From contig JBNKVM010000064.1 of assembly GCA_050299175.1 (NCBI GenBank), positions 24,754 to 88,753 of the forward strand: a stretch of 64,000 nucleotides of DNA. Reading direction: 5' to 3'. This DNA is from JAPHTQ01 sp050299175. GTDB lineage: Bacteria > Pseudomonadota > Gammaproteobacteria > Thiohalomonadales > Thiohalomonadaceae. Each line of letters opens with the position of its first letter. Position 1 is the first letter of the stretch. The position numbers and the translations under genes are program-made. Under the pieces are notes generated by a model. The model did not search any database. It saw nothing but the letters and a program-made list of their open reading frames with translations, and was not told the origin of the DNA. Below, one piece after another: positions 26,418 to 35,794 of the stretch.

Positions 26418-27923
26418 ATGGAATTCAGCACCAGTACTTCCCCGATTCAATCCAGCCCCAGCGCCTGCCTCATCGTCGGCATTTACGACGGCAAGAAACT
26501 CACCCCCGCGGCGAAACAGCTCGACGACGCCAGTGAACACTTCATCAAGAGTGTCCTGAAAGGCGGCGACATGAGCGGCGCGACCGGCAGCACGCTGATG
26601 ATTCCTGCCCCCGTAGGCCTCAAATGCGAGCGCCTGCTGCTGATCGGTTGCGGCAAGGAGAAAGAACTCAACGACCGTGCCTATCGCAAGATCGTCCAGG
26701 CTGCTGCCAAGGCACTGAACGGCACCAAGGCCAAGGATGCCCTCTGCTGCCTTGCCGAACTGCCAGTCCCCGAACGCGAACTGGACTGGAAAGTCCGCCA
26801 GTTCATCGAGGCCATCGGCCACGCCAGTTACCGCTTCGAACAACTCAAGAGCAAGGCCAAGGAGGATAAAAAACCGACTTTGGCCAAGGTGAATTTCCCC
26901 TGCACCAATCGCGGAGAAAGCGCACTGATTCGCCTCGGCAGTATTCAGGGCCAGGCGATCAACAGCGGTATCGAATTGACCAAGGACCTCTCCAACCTGC
27001 CGGGTAACATCTGCACCCCGACCTATCTGGCCGATCAGGCACGCAGCCTCGGTCGCCAGTACAAAAGTATCAAGACCACCGTGCTCGACGAGGCACAGAT
27101 GGAAAAACTGGGTATGCACTCCCTGCTCTCGGTCTCCCGCGGTTCACGCCAGCCCGCCAAACTGATCGTCATGGAATACAAGGGTAGTGCCGCGCGTAAC
27201 AAGCAGAAGCCTATCGTGCTGGTTGGCAAGGGATTGACCTTCGACGCTGGCGGCATTTCGCTGAAACCGGCGGCGGCGATGGACGAAATGAAGTACGACA
27301 TGTGCGGCGGCGCCAGCGTCTTCGGCACCCTCAAGGCGATCGCCGAAATGGAGCTGCCACTCAATGTCATCGGCGTGGTCCCCAGTTCAGAGAACCTGCC
27401 CGACGGCGATGCCAATAAACCGGGCGACGTCGTCACCTCCATGTCCGGCCAGACCATCGAGATCCTCAACACCGACGCCGAAGGCCGTCTGATCCTCTGC
27501 GACGCCCTTACCTACGTGCAGAAATTCGAACCCGCCCAGGTCATCGACATCGCCACTCTGACTGGCGCCTGCATCGTCGCCCTCGGCCACCACGCCTCCG
27601 GTCTGCTGGGCAACGATGAGGATCTGGTGGGCAAACTGCTGGATGCCGGACAGAAGAGCGGCGACCGCGCCTGGCAACTGCCGATGTGGGAAGAGTACGA
27701 CGAACAGCTAAAAAGTCCCTTCGCCGACATGGCCAACATCGGTGGGCGCAGCGCGGGCACCATCACCGCCGCCTGCTTCCTCGGCCGTTACACCCAGGAG
27801 TTTAAATGGGCGCACCTGGATATCGCCGGTACTGCCTGGCGCAGCAATAGCGACAAGGGCGCGACCGGCCGCCCGGTACCGCTGCTGACCCAGTTCCTCA
27901 TCGACAGCGCCAAGGGCAACTAA
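26418..27923 (+). CDS. pepA: leucyl aminopeptidase PepA (M17)
   Basis: A 501-residue cytosolic hexameric metallo-aminopeptidase. The catalytic C-terminal half has VGKGLTFDAGGISLKPAA and the signature NTDAEGRLILCDALTY; metal ligands are the Asp and Glu residues in these motifs. It removes N-terminal residues from peptides. In E. coli it also binds DNA, including sites used in plasmid resolution and carAB control. The start ATG at 26418 has AGGAG 5-6 bp ahead; a longer upstream frame lacks such a site. The holC start is 1 bp after the stop. Confidence 0.96.
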   Translation: MEFSTSTSPIQSSPSACLIVGIYDGKKLTPAAKQLDDASEHFIKSVLKGGDMSGATGSTLMIPAPVGLKCERLLLIGCGKEKELNDRAYRKIVQAAAKALNGTKAKDALCCLAELPVPERELDWKVRQFIEAIGHASYRFEQLKSKAKEDKKPTLAKVNFPCTNRGESALIRLGSIQGQAINSGIELTKDLSNLPGNICTPTYLADQARSLGRQYKSIKTTVLDEAQMEKLGMHSLLSVSRGSRQPAKLIVMEYKGSAARNKQKPIVLVGKGLTFDAGGISLKPAAAMDEMKYDMCGGASVFGTLKAIAEMELPLNVIGVVPSSENLPDGDANKPGDVVTSMSGQTIEILNTDAEGRLILCDALTYVQKFEPAQVIDIATLTGACIVALGHHASGLLGNDEDLVGKLLDAGQKSGDRAWQLPMWEEYDEQLKSPFADMANIGGRSAGTITAACFLGRYTQEFKWAHLDIAGTAWRSNSDKGATGRPVPLLTQFLIDSAKGN

Positions 27924-27924
27924 G

Positions 27925-28350
27925 TTGACCCGGGTCGATTTTTACATCCTCAATGACAACGCCGCCGACGCACGACAGCGTTTTGTCTGCCGTCTGGCGG
28001 AGAAGGCGTGGCAGCAGGGCAACAAGGTCTACATCCATACCGGCGATCCGGCATTGAGTACCCGCATCGATGAGATGCTCTGGACCTTCAGCCAGGGCAG
28101 CTTCGTGCCCCATGGCATGGATAACGATCCCGCTGCCGACGAGGCGGATATCCACATCGGCCACGGCGATGAGCCGCGCCACCACGACGAGGTGTTGATC
28201 AATCTGAGTAGTGAGGTGCCGCTCTTTTTCAGCCGCTTCAAGCGGGTGGCCGAGATCATCGACGGTGACGAAAACCAGCGCCAACAGGGACGCGAGCGGT
28301 TTCGCTTCTACCGCGAGAGGGGGTATCCTCTCGAGTCTCACAATATCTAA
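27925..28350 (+). CDS. holC: DNA polymerase III chi subunit HolC
   Basis: A 141-residue protein that links the clamp loader to single-stranded DNA-binding protein. The chi pattern is clear: RVDFYILNDNAADARQRFVCRLAEKAWQQGNKVYIHT, then LWTFSQGSFVPHG, then NLSSEVPLFFSRFKRVAEIIDG. The start is TTG at 27925, one base after the pepA stop. The order pepA-holC-valS is conserved in gammaproteobacteria. Confidence 0.95.
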   Translation: MTRVDFYILNDNAADARQRFVCRLAEKAWQQGNKVYIHTGDPALSTRIDEMLWTFSQGSFVPHGMDNDPAADEADIHIGHGDEPRHHDEVLINLSSEVPLFFSRFKRVAEIIDGDENQRQQGRERFRFYRERGYPLESHNI

Positions 28351-28365
28351 GATGAGTCGTGACGG

Positions 28366-28704
28366 ATGAGTAACGACAAACCGAAAAGCAAGAGCGAGAT
28401 CCTGAGTGAACTCGATCGACTCAAGGAACTGCTGGAAAAGGATCGCTTCGACAGCGACGACGACGATATCCCGGTACTCGACGAGGTAGTGGAGATCGCC
28501 GACGAGGATATTCCGGTACTCGAAGAGGTCGCCACCACGGAGAAAAAGCCTGCCCCGGCCCCATCAGGCGGCAATCTGCCGACTCAGCAGGAACTAAACA
28601 AGCTGGTCGATATGCTGGTCGGCCACCAGATGCGCAAGCTGCGCCCCATTATCCAGAAAGAAGTGATGAAACTTATTCTGGAGAGATACCCAAACCTCAA
28701 ATAA
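28366..28704 (+). CDS. small acidic protein between holC and valS
   Basis: A 112-residue hypothetical protein. A coiled-coil-like N-terminus (SKSEILSELDRLKELLEKD) is followed by a very acidic stretch containing two copies of a D/E-DIPVL-D/E-EV motif (residues 26-52) and a Pro-rich linker. The end is basic and amphipathic: LVDMLVGHQMRKLRPIIQKEVMKLI. There is no signal peptide. Proteins of this type occupy the same position in other gammaproteobacteria. The repeated short motif suggests peptide docking on a partner, possibly of replication, but that is a guess. Confidence 0.7.
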   Translation: MSNDKPKSKSEILSELDRLKELLEKDRFDSDDDDIPVLDEVVEIADEDIPVLEEVATTEKKPAPAPSGGNLPTQQELNKLVDMLVGHQMRKLRPIIQKEVMKLILERYPNLK

Positions 28705-28765
28705 ACCCCATTCTGCGATATACTCGCCTGCTCTCTGAAACCGCTACCTGTGACTGCCTGTAACC

Positions 28766-31633
28766 ATGGATAAAAGCTACAACCCCCACGACATCGAACA
28801 ACGTTGGTACCAATTCTGGGAAAAGAATGGCTACTTTGCCCCACAGGGAAGTGGTAATGCCGCGGGAGGCAGGACGCCGGAAGCGGCCGCCCCGAAAAGC
28901 GAAGCCGGCGACAACGATGATGCCTACTGCATCATGATCCCGCCGCCCAACGTCACAGGCACACTGCACATGGGACACGCCTTCCAGGACACCATCATGG
29001 ATGCGCTGACCCGTTACCACCGCATGAAAGGGGATAACACCCTGTGGCAACCGGGCACTGACCATGCGGGCATCGCTACACAGATGGTGGTGGAACGACA
29101 GCTCAACGCGGAAGGTAAAACTCGTCACGATCTGGGACGGGATGAATTCATCGAACGGGTCTGGGCCTGGAAAGCGGAATCGGGCGGTCACATCACCCGC
29201 CAGCTGCGCCGCATGGGCGCCAGCCCCGACTGGAGTCGCGAACGCTTCACCATGGACGACGGTCTTTCCGATGCGGTGAAAGAAGTTTTCGTTCGCCTCT
29301 ATGAAGAAGGACTGATCTACCGCGGCAAACGGCTGGTCAACTGGGACCCGGTTCTGCACACCGCGGTTTCCGATCTGGAGGTAGTCAGCGAGGAGGAGCA
29401 GGGATACCTGTGGCACTTCCGCTATCCGCTCAGCGACGGCAGCGGCCATCTGGTGGTCGCCACTACCCGTCCAGAGACCATGCTCGGCGATACCGCCGTA
29501 GCGGTACACCCGGAAGACGAACGCTATAAAAAGCTGATCGGCAAGACCGTGACCCTGCCGCTGGTAGGTCGCGAGATCCCGATCATCGCCGACGACTACG
29601 TCGATCCCGAATTCGGTACTGGCTGCGTCAAAATCACCCCGGCGCACGATTTCAACGACTACGCCATGGGTCAACGTCACGATCTGGTGATGATCAACGT
29701 CCTCACCATCGACGCCAAGATTAACGACAACGCGCCGGAAAAATACCGTGGCAAGGATCGATACGAAGCACGTGACGAGATCGTCCACGACCTGAAAGAT
29801 CTCGACCTGCTGGAAAAGATCGAAGATCACAAACTGATGGTGCCGCGCGGCGATCGCAGCGGCACGGTTATCGAGCCGTTCCTTACCGACCAGTGGTTTG
29901 TCGACCTGACCCGCGAGGTACAGGAAGACGGTCGTCCCGGCGGTAGGAAAGAGATCACCGAACCGGCGCTGGATGCGGTACGTAGCGGCGCAATCACCTT
30001 TACACCGAAAAACTGGGAGAACACCTACTTCCAGTGGCTGGAGAACATCCAGGACTGGTGCATCAGCCGTCAGATCTGGTGGGGCCACCGTATCCCTGCC
30101 TGGTACGACAACCGCGGCAATGTCTATGTCGGCCGCAACGAAGAAGAGGTACGTAACAAATACCAGCTCGATGCGACGCTACCACTGAATCAGGACGACG
30201 ACGTTCTCGACACATGGTTCTCCTCCGCCCTCTGGCCCTTCTCCACCCTGGGCTGGCCGGAACAGACCGATGCCTTGAAAACCTTCTACCCCACCAGCGT
30301 GCTGGTCACCGGTTTCGACATCATCTTCTTCTGGGTCGCACGGATGATCATGATGGGCAAGAAATTCATCGGCGACGTACCGTTCCGCGAGATCTATATA
30401 CATGGCCTGGTACGCGATGCCCACGGGCAGAAGATGTCAAAGTCCAAGGGTAACGTGCTCGATCCGATCGACCTGATCGATGGCATCGAACTGGAAGCGC
30501 TGGTACAGAAACGCACCACCGGCCTGATGCAGCCGGAGATGGCGAAGAAGATCGAGAAACAGACCCGCGGCGATTTCCCCGATGGCATACCTGCCTTCGG
30601 TACCGATGCCCTGCGTTTCACCTTCGCCTCGCTTGCATCCACCGGTCGCGATATTAACTTCGACCTCGGTCGTATCGAAGGCTACCGCAACTTCTGTAAC
30701 AAGCTGTGGAACGCGGCCAACTACGTGTTAATGCAAACTGAAGGGCAGGACTGCGGTCAGGGTGGCGAAGAGGTGGAACTCTCCACCGCCGACCGCTGGA
30801 TCACCTCGCGCCTGCAGCGCGCCGAACAGATCGTCTACACCGCCATTGGTAACTATCGTTTCGATCTGGCGGCAAGCGCCATCTACGAATTCACCTGGGA
30901 TGAGTACTGCGCCTGGTATCTGGAACTCTCCAAGCCCGTACTCTATTCCGATGAAAGCAGCGAAGCGCAGAAGCGCGGCACCCGTCGTACCCTGGTGCGT
31001 GTACTGGAAACCCTGCTACGTCTGGCCCATCCGATCATCCCCTACATCACCGAAGAGATCTGGCAGCGCATCGCCACCCTGGCGGGTCGTAGCGGTAACA
31101 CCATCATGCTGCAATCCTATCCGCAGACAGACGAAGGCAAGATCGACGCTGCGGCTGAGAGCGAAATGCAGTGGGTGATGGATTTCATCATCGGTGTGCG
31201 CAAGATCCGCTCCGGGATGAACATCGCCCCGGGCAAACCGTTACCTGTGCTGTTAGCCAACGCCTCCAGTCAGGACGCGGCGCGCCTTGAAGCCAACACT
31301 GCTTTCCTTCGCTCCCTGGCAAAACTGGAATCGGTAACCCTGCTGGCTGCAGGCGAAGAGGCCCCTGAATCCGCCACCGCACTGGTCGGTGAGATGAAAC
31401 TGCTGGTGCCAATGGCCGGCCTGATCGACAAGGAAGTGGAACTGGCGCGCCTGGGTAAAGAAATCGAGCGACTGGAGAAAGAGGTCCAGCGTCTCAACGG
31501 CAAGCTGAGCAATGATAAGTTTGTCGGAAAAGCACCCGAAGCCGTAGTGCAAAAAGAACGGGACAAGCTGGCCGAGGCCAACTCTTCACTGGAGTCCTTC
31601 AGGGAACAACAGGCGCGTATCGAGCGTTTGTAA
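28766..31633 (+). CDS. valS: valyl-tRNA synthetase ValS
   Basis: A 955-residue class-I synthetase. The HIGH motif is PPPNVTGTLHMGHAF near residue 70. An editing domain follows (TTRPETMLGDTAVAVHP; GTGCVKITPAHDFND). The KMSKS loop GQKMSKSKGNVLDPIDLIDG lies near residue 555. An anticodon-binding helical domain and a C-terminal coiled coil (about 885-955, KEVELARLGKEIERLEKEVQ) complete it. The N-terminus carries a short Gly/Ala/Glu-rich insertion (residues 28-48) before the catalytic fold. Confidence 0.98.
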   Translation: MDKSYNPHDIEQRWYQFWEKNGYFAPQGSGNAAGGRTPEAAAPKSEAGDNDDAYCIMIPPPNVTGTLHMGHAFQDTIMDALTRYHRMKGDNTLWQPGTDHAGIATQMVVERQLNAEGKTRHDLGRDEFIERVWAWKAESGGHITRQLRRMGASPDWSRERFTMDDGLSDAVKEVFVRLYEEGLIYRGKRLVNWDPVLHTAVSDLEVVSEEEQGYLWHFRYPLSDGSGHLVVATTRPETMLGDTAVAVHPEDERYKKLIGKTVTLPLVGREIPIIADDYVDPEFGTGCVKITPAHDFNDYAMGQRHDLVMINVLTIDAKINDNAPEKYRGKDRYEARDEIVHDLKDLDLLEKIEDHKLMVPRGDRSGTVIEPFLTDQWFVDLTREVQEDGRPGGRKEITEPALDAVRSGAITFTPKNWENTYFQWLENIQDWCISRQIWWGHRIPAWYDNRGNVYVGRNEEEVRNKYQLDATLPLNQDDDVLDTWFSSALWPFSTLGWPEQTDALKTFYPTSVLVTGFDIIFFWVARMIMMGKKFIGDVPFREIYIHGLVRDAHGQKMSKSKGNVLDPIDLIDGIELEALVQKRTTGLMQPEMAKKIEKQTRGDFPDGIPAFGTDALRFTFASLASTGRDINFDLGRIEGYRNFCNKLWNAANYVLMQTEGQDCGQGGEEVELSTADRWITSRLQRAEQIVYTAIGNYRFDLAASAIYEFTWDEYCAWYLELSKPVLYSDESSEAQKRGTRRTLVRVLETLLRLAHPIIPYITEEIWQRIATLAGRSGNTIMLQSYPQTDEGKIDAAAESEMQWVMDFIIGVRKIRSGMNIAPGKPLPVLLANASSQDAARLEANTAFLRSLAKLESVTLLAAGEEAPESATALVGEMKLLVPMAGLIDKEVELARLGKEIERLEKEVQRLNGKLSNDKFVGKAPEAVVQKERDKLAEANSSLESFREQQARIERL

Positions 31634-31755
31634 TGCCTGTCTCACACTTTAATGAAAACCCTGTCTAACACGGTCCGCGTGAACTGGAATTCAGGGACAC
31701 TGGCTTTGACCTTGCGACGATAAACGACGAGTAATCCATTGTAACCTTCGCCAAC

Positions 31756-32307
31756 ATGCAACCGACACAAACCTACATCGCACTACTTCGTGGTATCAAT
31801 GTGGGTGGCAAAAATAAACTGCCGATGTCAAAGCTCGTCGATATCCTGCAGCAACTTCATTGCCGTGATGTGAAGACCTACATCCAGAGCGGTAACGCCA
31901 TTTTTCGCAGCAACGTTGAACAGGCTGCCAACCTGGCCAACGAGATTGGTAACACGATTCAACAACGATACGGTTTTCATCCCAAAGTATTGCTATTGTC
32001 CTGGAGCGAGTTGGAAAAAGCCGCCGCAAAAAATCCTTATTGCAAAGCTTGCAAGAGCGGTAAGGAACTGCACCTGTTTTTTCTTGAGGAGAAACCCGGT
32101 AAACCGGACCTTAAAAAACTTGCTGCGCTGCAAAACGACAGCGAACAATTCACCCTGACTGATCGGGTCTTCTATCTCTATACACCGCAGGGCATCGGTC
32201 GTTCAAAGCTGGCGGCGGGAGTGGAAAAAGCCCTTGGCGTTGCCGTTACCGCACGCAACTGGAACAGCATCTGCAAGATGCTCGAGTTGGCACAGCAGCT
32301 GGCCTGA
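31756..32307 (+). CDS. DUF1697 family protein
   Basis: A 183-residue cytosolic protein. The DUF1697 pattern is TYIALLRGINVGGKNKLPMSKL, then VKTYIQSGNAIF, then WNSICKMLELA at the end. The function of the family is unknown; the fold is ferredoxin-like. It appears to be a single gene with its own promoter in the 122 bp after valS. Confidence 0.88.
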   Translation: MQPTQTYIALLRGINVGGKNKLPMSKLVDILQQLHCRDVKTYIQSGNAIFRSNVEQAANLANEIGNTIQQRYGFHPKVLLLSWSELEKAAAKNPYCKACKSGKELHLFFLEEKPGKPDLKKLAALQNDSEQFTLTDRVFYLYTPQGIGRSKLAAGVEKALGVAVTARNWNSICKMLELAQQLA

Positions 32308-32511
32308 ATTCATACATAGCCGTCTCACACCCGTGACGAAAAAAGGTGAACCAGTGCTAATTCCTGGGGAAAACCTTTTGTCCCGTTGTAAATTCTTACG
32401 CCAAACTGGCGTTCGTCCCTGACATACAGGTGGCACCCGCGCTGCCCGTTCCTAAACCTGTAGTCGTGATCTTTTTGGGGCATACCACTATTCGAATGGA
32501 GGTGATTCAGT

Positions 32512-33132
32512 ATGACCACTAAAAAAACCATCTGTTTTTCAGCACTGCTGGCCCTCACTCTGGCGGCAGGAACAGCACAGGCCGTTGGCAATATGGGGGG
32601 CGGACGTGGCCCAGGCCCCATGTCGTTTTCCGACTTCGATAAAAACGGCGACGGGATGATCAGCCGTGAAGAGTTTGCCGCCACCCAGCAAAATCGTATT
32701 GAAACCCGCACCCAGACTCGCACACAAACCCGTGATATGAGTGGCGCCCCCGCGGTACCTGGCGCGGGCATGGGCATGCAGCAGCAAACCCAACAGCAGA
32801 TGCAGGAGCAGATGCAGAATCAGAACCAGGGAGAGATGCAGCAACAGATGCAACAGCAAATGGAGCAGCAAACCACTCGGCAGCGCGTACGGGCCGCCAA
32901 CATGCCCGCCTTTGCCAATTACGACCTGGATGGCGATGGCAACGTGACGGAAAAAGAGTTCTACACCGCGCGTAACAATCGCATTCGTCAGCGTGTGTTA
33001 GAGGGTAAAAAGATGCGCAACATGTCCAATGCACCATCCTTTTCCAGTATCGACAGCAATGGCGATAAACAGTTAAGCGAAGAGGAATTCAATATGCATC
33101 AAGATCAGCATATGAAGATGTGGGAAGAATAA
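32512..33132 (+). CDS. secreted EF-hand protein with Met/Gln-rich linker
   Basis: A 206-residue protein. The signal peptide ends at AGTAQA (residue 24). Three EF-hand loops with Asp and Glu at ligand positions are visible: DKNGDGMISREE (43-54), DLDGDGNVTEKE (about 140) and DSNGDKQLSEEE (about 180). Between loops 1 and 2 lies a low-complexity segment of about 45 residues, mostly Gln and Met. It is probably a periplasmic calcium-binding protein; the partner is unknown. A GGAGGTGA site precedes the ATG. A strong terminator follows. Confidence 0.82.
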   Translation: MTTKKTICFSALLALTLAAGTAQAVGNMGGGRGPGPMSFSDFDKNGDGMISREEFAATQQNRIETRTQTRTQTRDMSGAPAVPGAGMGMQQQTQQQMQEQMQNQNQGEMQQQMQQQMEQQTTRQRVRAANMPAFANYDLDGDGNVTEKEFYTARNNRIRQRVLEGKKMRNMSNAPSFSSIDSNGDKQLSEEEFNMHQDQHMKMWEE

Positions 33133-33164
33133 CGACTTGTCCTCTGTAGCTACAGAGTAGAGTG

Positions 33165-33195
33165 AAAAAAAGCGGGCAATGCCCGCTTTTTTTAT
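33165..33195. terminator. bidirectional rho-independent terminator
   Basis: AGCGGGC (33171-33177), loop AAT, GCCCGCT (33181-33187), then seven T on the plus strand. A seven-A run on the left serves the minus strand. It separates the EF-hand gene from the convergent DUF2892 gene. Confidence 0.9.
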
Positions 33196-33200
33196 TCGCG

Positions 33201-33383
33201 TTAGCCGCGGGTGTTAACACCCACCAGTGGATACAACGGACAGAAACCCACAAGGCCAGTTGCCAGCGGAATCACACCGATCCAGCCCCATACGGGAAGC
33301 ATACCCATGACGGTCGCACCGACCAGTGCGGCACCCACAACGATACGAAGAATACGATCAATACCACCAACGTTCAGTTTCAT
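33201..33383 (-). CDS. DUF2892 (YgaP-like transmembrane) small protein
   Basis: A 60-residue protein with two membrane helices: VGGIDRILRIVVGAALVGATVMG and GWIGVIPLATGLVGFCPLYPLVG. The NVGGIDR start and the GFCPLYPLLG end are the DUF2892 signature, also found as the membrane tail of the rhodanese YgaP. It lies 79 bp after the Crp/Fnr gene. That gap holds an inverted repeat, so it may be a target of that regulator. Confidence 0.88.
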   Translation of the reverse strand: MKLNVGGIDRILRIVVGAALVGATVMGMLPVWGWIGVIPLATGLVGFCPLYPLVGVNTRG

Positions 33384-33404
33384 TTCCTGCTCCTTTATTG
33401 ACGT

Positions 33405-33427
33405 TTGGTCTGAATACCGTGGACCAA
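33405..33427. promoter_or_regulatory. possible operator between the Crp/Fnr gene and the DUF2892 gene
   Basis: TTGGTC (33405-33410) and GACCAA (33422-33427) form a perfect inverted repeat with an 11-bp spacer. It lies 22 bp upstream of the DUF2892 start codon on the minus strand. It differs from the Crp and Fnr consensus, so the assignment to the neighbouring regulator is only positional. Confidence 0.35.
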
Positions 33428-33462
33428 TCTACACCGCAAGCGTCCGCCGTTCAGTGACTAAC

Positions 33463-34125
33463 TCACATTGCGGTTCGCTGCAAACCTGTCTGGTCCTGCA
33501 CTCCTATCCGACCGCGCCCCAGCTGCACCAGGCCACGGCGTTCAAACTCCTTGAGCAGACGGCTCACCACCTCGCGGGCCGTCCCCAGTTCTCGTGCCAG
33601 TTCCTGATGGGTCAGGGCCAAGGTGCCAGTATCATTTGCGTGTTCCAGCAGGTAGGCGGCCAGGCGCTGATCGACCCGGCCAAAGGAGATCGCATCTATC
33701 AACATCAACAACTCGGTCACCCGCTCAGCATAGACATCGAAGACAAATTCGCGGAATCCACGGGAACCATGCAGGGCCAGCTGAAAGGCGTGATGCGGCA
33801 GGGCAACCGCGTGGACCTCAGTCTCGGTATAGCCCTCAGCACTGTACTGTTTACCGCCAAGCATACAGGCCGTGGTTAGAATACAGGACTGTCCCTCCTC
33901 GACACGGTAGAGGACGATCTCGCGTCCGCTTTCCGACAGTTTCTGTACGCGTACTGCGCCATCGATCACCAGCAGGAAGTTGCTGCACTGGTCCCCTTCA
34001 CGGAATACCGCTGCCCCTGCGGGCAAGGTCAATGTCTGCGCTTCGGTTACTGCCTCTTTCCAGGCAGGATCGTCGATCTGTTTCAGAACGGGAAAGTGTT
34101 CCAGCCATTGCGGCTCATTCATCAT
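33463..34125 (-). CDS. Crp/Fnr family transcriptional regulator
   Basis: A 220-residue protein with an N-terminal cyclic-nucleotide-binding-like domain (AGAAVFREGDQCSNFLLVIDGAVRV, then EGQSCILTTACML). A C-terminal Crp-type helix-turn-helix follows (LTHQELARELGTAREVVSRLLKEFERRGLV). It has no Fnr-like N-terminal cysteine cluster. The sensor signal is unknown. The start overlaps the rsuA stop by 4 bp (ATGA). The small DUF2892 gene downstream is the likely target; similar pairs respond to oxidative or sulfur stress in other bacteria (inference). Confidence 0.87.
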   Translation of the reverse strand: MMNEPQWLEHFPVLKQIDDPAWKEAVTEAQTLTLPAGAAVFREGDQCSNFLLVIDGAVRVQKLSESGREIVLYRVEEGQSCILTTACMLGGKQYSAEGYTETEVHAVALPHHAFQLALHGSRGFREFVFDVYAERVTELLMLIDAISFGRVDQRLAAYLLEHANDTGTLALTHQELARELGTAREVVSRLLKEFERRGLVQLGRGRIGVQDQTGLQRTAM

Positions 34126-34820
34126 CGCATCGCCTCGATCTCTTGTTCGCTTAACGGGCGCCATTCGCCGGGCTGCAGGGAGGGATCCAGTCGCAGATGA
34201 CCGATGCTTTCTCGGTGCAGCGCTATCACCCGGTTGCCCAACGCAGCAAACATCCGTTTTACCTGATGGTACTTACCCTCGCTGATGGTCAGGCGCGCCT
34301 CGTTAGCAGCGATGATCTCCAGCTCTGCCGGACGGGTCTTCTTTTTTTCGTTACGTAACGCTATGCCTTCGGCAAAGCGTTCCACCAGTTCGGCATCCAG
34401 TGGTTCAGCCAGGGTGACATAATAGGTCTTGCCGCAGTCACGCTTCGGCGAGGTAATGCGGTGCGACCAATCACCGTCATCGGTAAGTAACACCAGTCCG
34501 GTGGCATCGATATCCAGACGCCCTGCTACATGCAACCCCTTGCGCAATGGCGTATCAAACAGATCGAGTACCGTCTTGTGCTGGTCATCCACTGTTGCGC
34601 AGACTACACCTTGTGGCTTGTGCAGCATGTAATAACGTTTACCACTGGGACTGACCTGCTGCTCATGCCACTCGACGACGCTGTCTGCAGTCAGTTTGAA
34701 ATCCGGGCATTTGTTTATTTTGCCGTCAACGGTCACCTGGCCTCGGCGGATCGCGATCTGTGCCTGCGAACGACTCAGGCTGGTGGCGTGACAGAGGTAT
34801 TTATCGAGTCGCATCGGCAT
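34122..34820 (-). CDS. rsuA: 16S rRNA pseudouridine(516) synthase RsuA
   Basis: A 232-residue protein. The N-terminal S4 domain is MRLDKYLCHATSLSRSQAQIAIRRGQVTVDG. The catalytic motif GRLDIDATGLVLLTDDGDWSH contains the nucleophilic Asp, and the C-terminal KYHQVKRMFAALGNRVIALHRE is typical of RsuA/RluB. Start options are the ATG at 34820, one base into the stop of the upstream gene, or the ATG at 34814. It belongs to a tight minus-strand run. Confidence 0.92.
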   Translation of the reverse strand: MPMRLDKYLCHATSLSRSQAQIAIRRGQVTVDGKINKCPDFKLTADSVVEWHEQQVSPSGKRYYMLHKPQGVVCATVDDQHKTVLDLFDTPLRKGLHVAGRLDIDATGLVLLTDDGDWSHRITSPKRDCGKTYYVTLAEPLDAELVERFAEGIALRNEKKKTRPAELEIIAANEARLTISEGKYHQVKRMFAALGNRVIALHRESIGHLRLDPSLQPGEWRPLSEQEIEAMR

Positions 34821-35794
34821 CAAACCATATTCCGCAACATCAACTCCTGCGGATGCGGAGAGAGATAGACCTGACGCTCGATGTATTCGTGAGGATGACG
34901 ACGAAAGTGGTGTTTCAGCAGGGTAATCGGAACGATCAGCGGCACAATACCGTCACGATAGGCCTCGATCACCTCCAGCATTTCCGCCTTGTCTTCGCGG
35001 TCTAGCTGCTTGCTCAAATATCCCAGCAGATGCTGCAATACATTGACATGTTGTCCCCGTGGAGCCGGTTTGGCCAGTGCATCCATCAACACACGTCCGT
35101 ACTCGTCGGTCAACGATGCTAATTCCTGCTTCCCTGCATCAGCCAACATTCTGCCCAGTTCCCGATAGGCGCTCTGCTTATGCGCCATGATCAGGTATTT
35201 GTGATCGCTGTGAAAATCGAGCAGCTGTTTTGCCGTCACACCACTTGCCAACAGTTTGCGCCAACGGTGAAACACGAACACCCGCATAATAAAGTTTTCA
35301 CGCAATCCCGGATCACCCAGACGTCCCTCCTCCTCCATCGGCAACAGCGGTTGTCCCTTTGCCATCTCTTCGGCAAAGGCGCCACTCGCCTTATTCGCGA
35401 ATGTTCCTGTGGGGGAATAAACTTTTACACGCTCCATACCGCAACTGGGTGAGGAACGCTTGAAGATGAAACCGCTGATGTCATTCATCGTATGCGCCAT
35501 CTCACGGCCATAGTCGTGTAGCCGTTCGGTCACATCCAGTTCCGGGTCTTTAACCCCCAGCACATGCACACCATCGTCCAGTTGTACCAGACGAATCGGC
35601 GGACGCGGGATCGGCAGACCGATGGCGACCTCAGGGCAGACGGCATGAAAGGAAAAGTAATTTCCCAAGGTGCCAACGATGTAACTATCGCGTTTATGTC
35701 CCGCATCGAAACGCACCTCTTCGCCCAACAGGCAGGCGCTAATCCCCAGCGGGATTTTTTTCACCACGTCGACCGAACTATCGCTCACTTTCAT
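34820..35794 (-). CDS. DUF523-DUF1722 protein (YbgA-like)
   Basis: A 324-residue protein of two domains. The DUF523 part (residues 15-150) has IPLGISACLLGEEVRFDAGHKRD and FKRSSPSCGMERVKVY, with conserved cysteines. The DUF1722/YbgA part (about 190-310) has SDHKYLIMAHKQSAYRELG. In recent work YbgA-related and DUF523 proteins are linked to tRNA sulfur chemistry; I treat that as a hint only. The ATG at 35794 lies 17 bp inside the end of tcdA. Its neighbours are RNA-modifying enzymes. Confidence 0.85.
   Translation of the reverse strand: MKVSDSSVDVVKKIPLGISACLLGEEVRFDAGHKRDSYIVGTLGNYFSFHAVCPEVAIGLPIPRPPIRLVQLDDGVHVLGVKDPELDVTERLHDYGREMAHTMNDISGFIFKRSSPSCGMERVKVYSPTGTFANKASGAFAEEMAKGQPLLPMEEEGRLGDPGLRENFIMRVFVFHRWRKLLASGVTAKQLLDFHSDHKYLIMAHKQSAYRELGRMLADAGKQELASLTDEYGRVLMDALAKPAPRGQHVNVLQHLLGYLSKQLDREDKAEMLEVIEAYRDGIVPLIVPITLLKHHFRRHPHEYIERQVYLSPHPQELMLRNMV

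Noticed and set aside
28697..30088. Minus-strand 463-codon frame inside valS
   Set aside because: Antisense shadow; no ribosome site, domain or signal pattern, and valS is intact over the same span.
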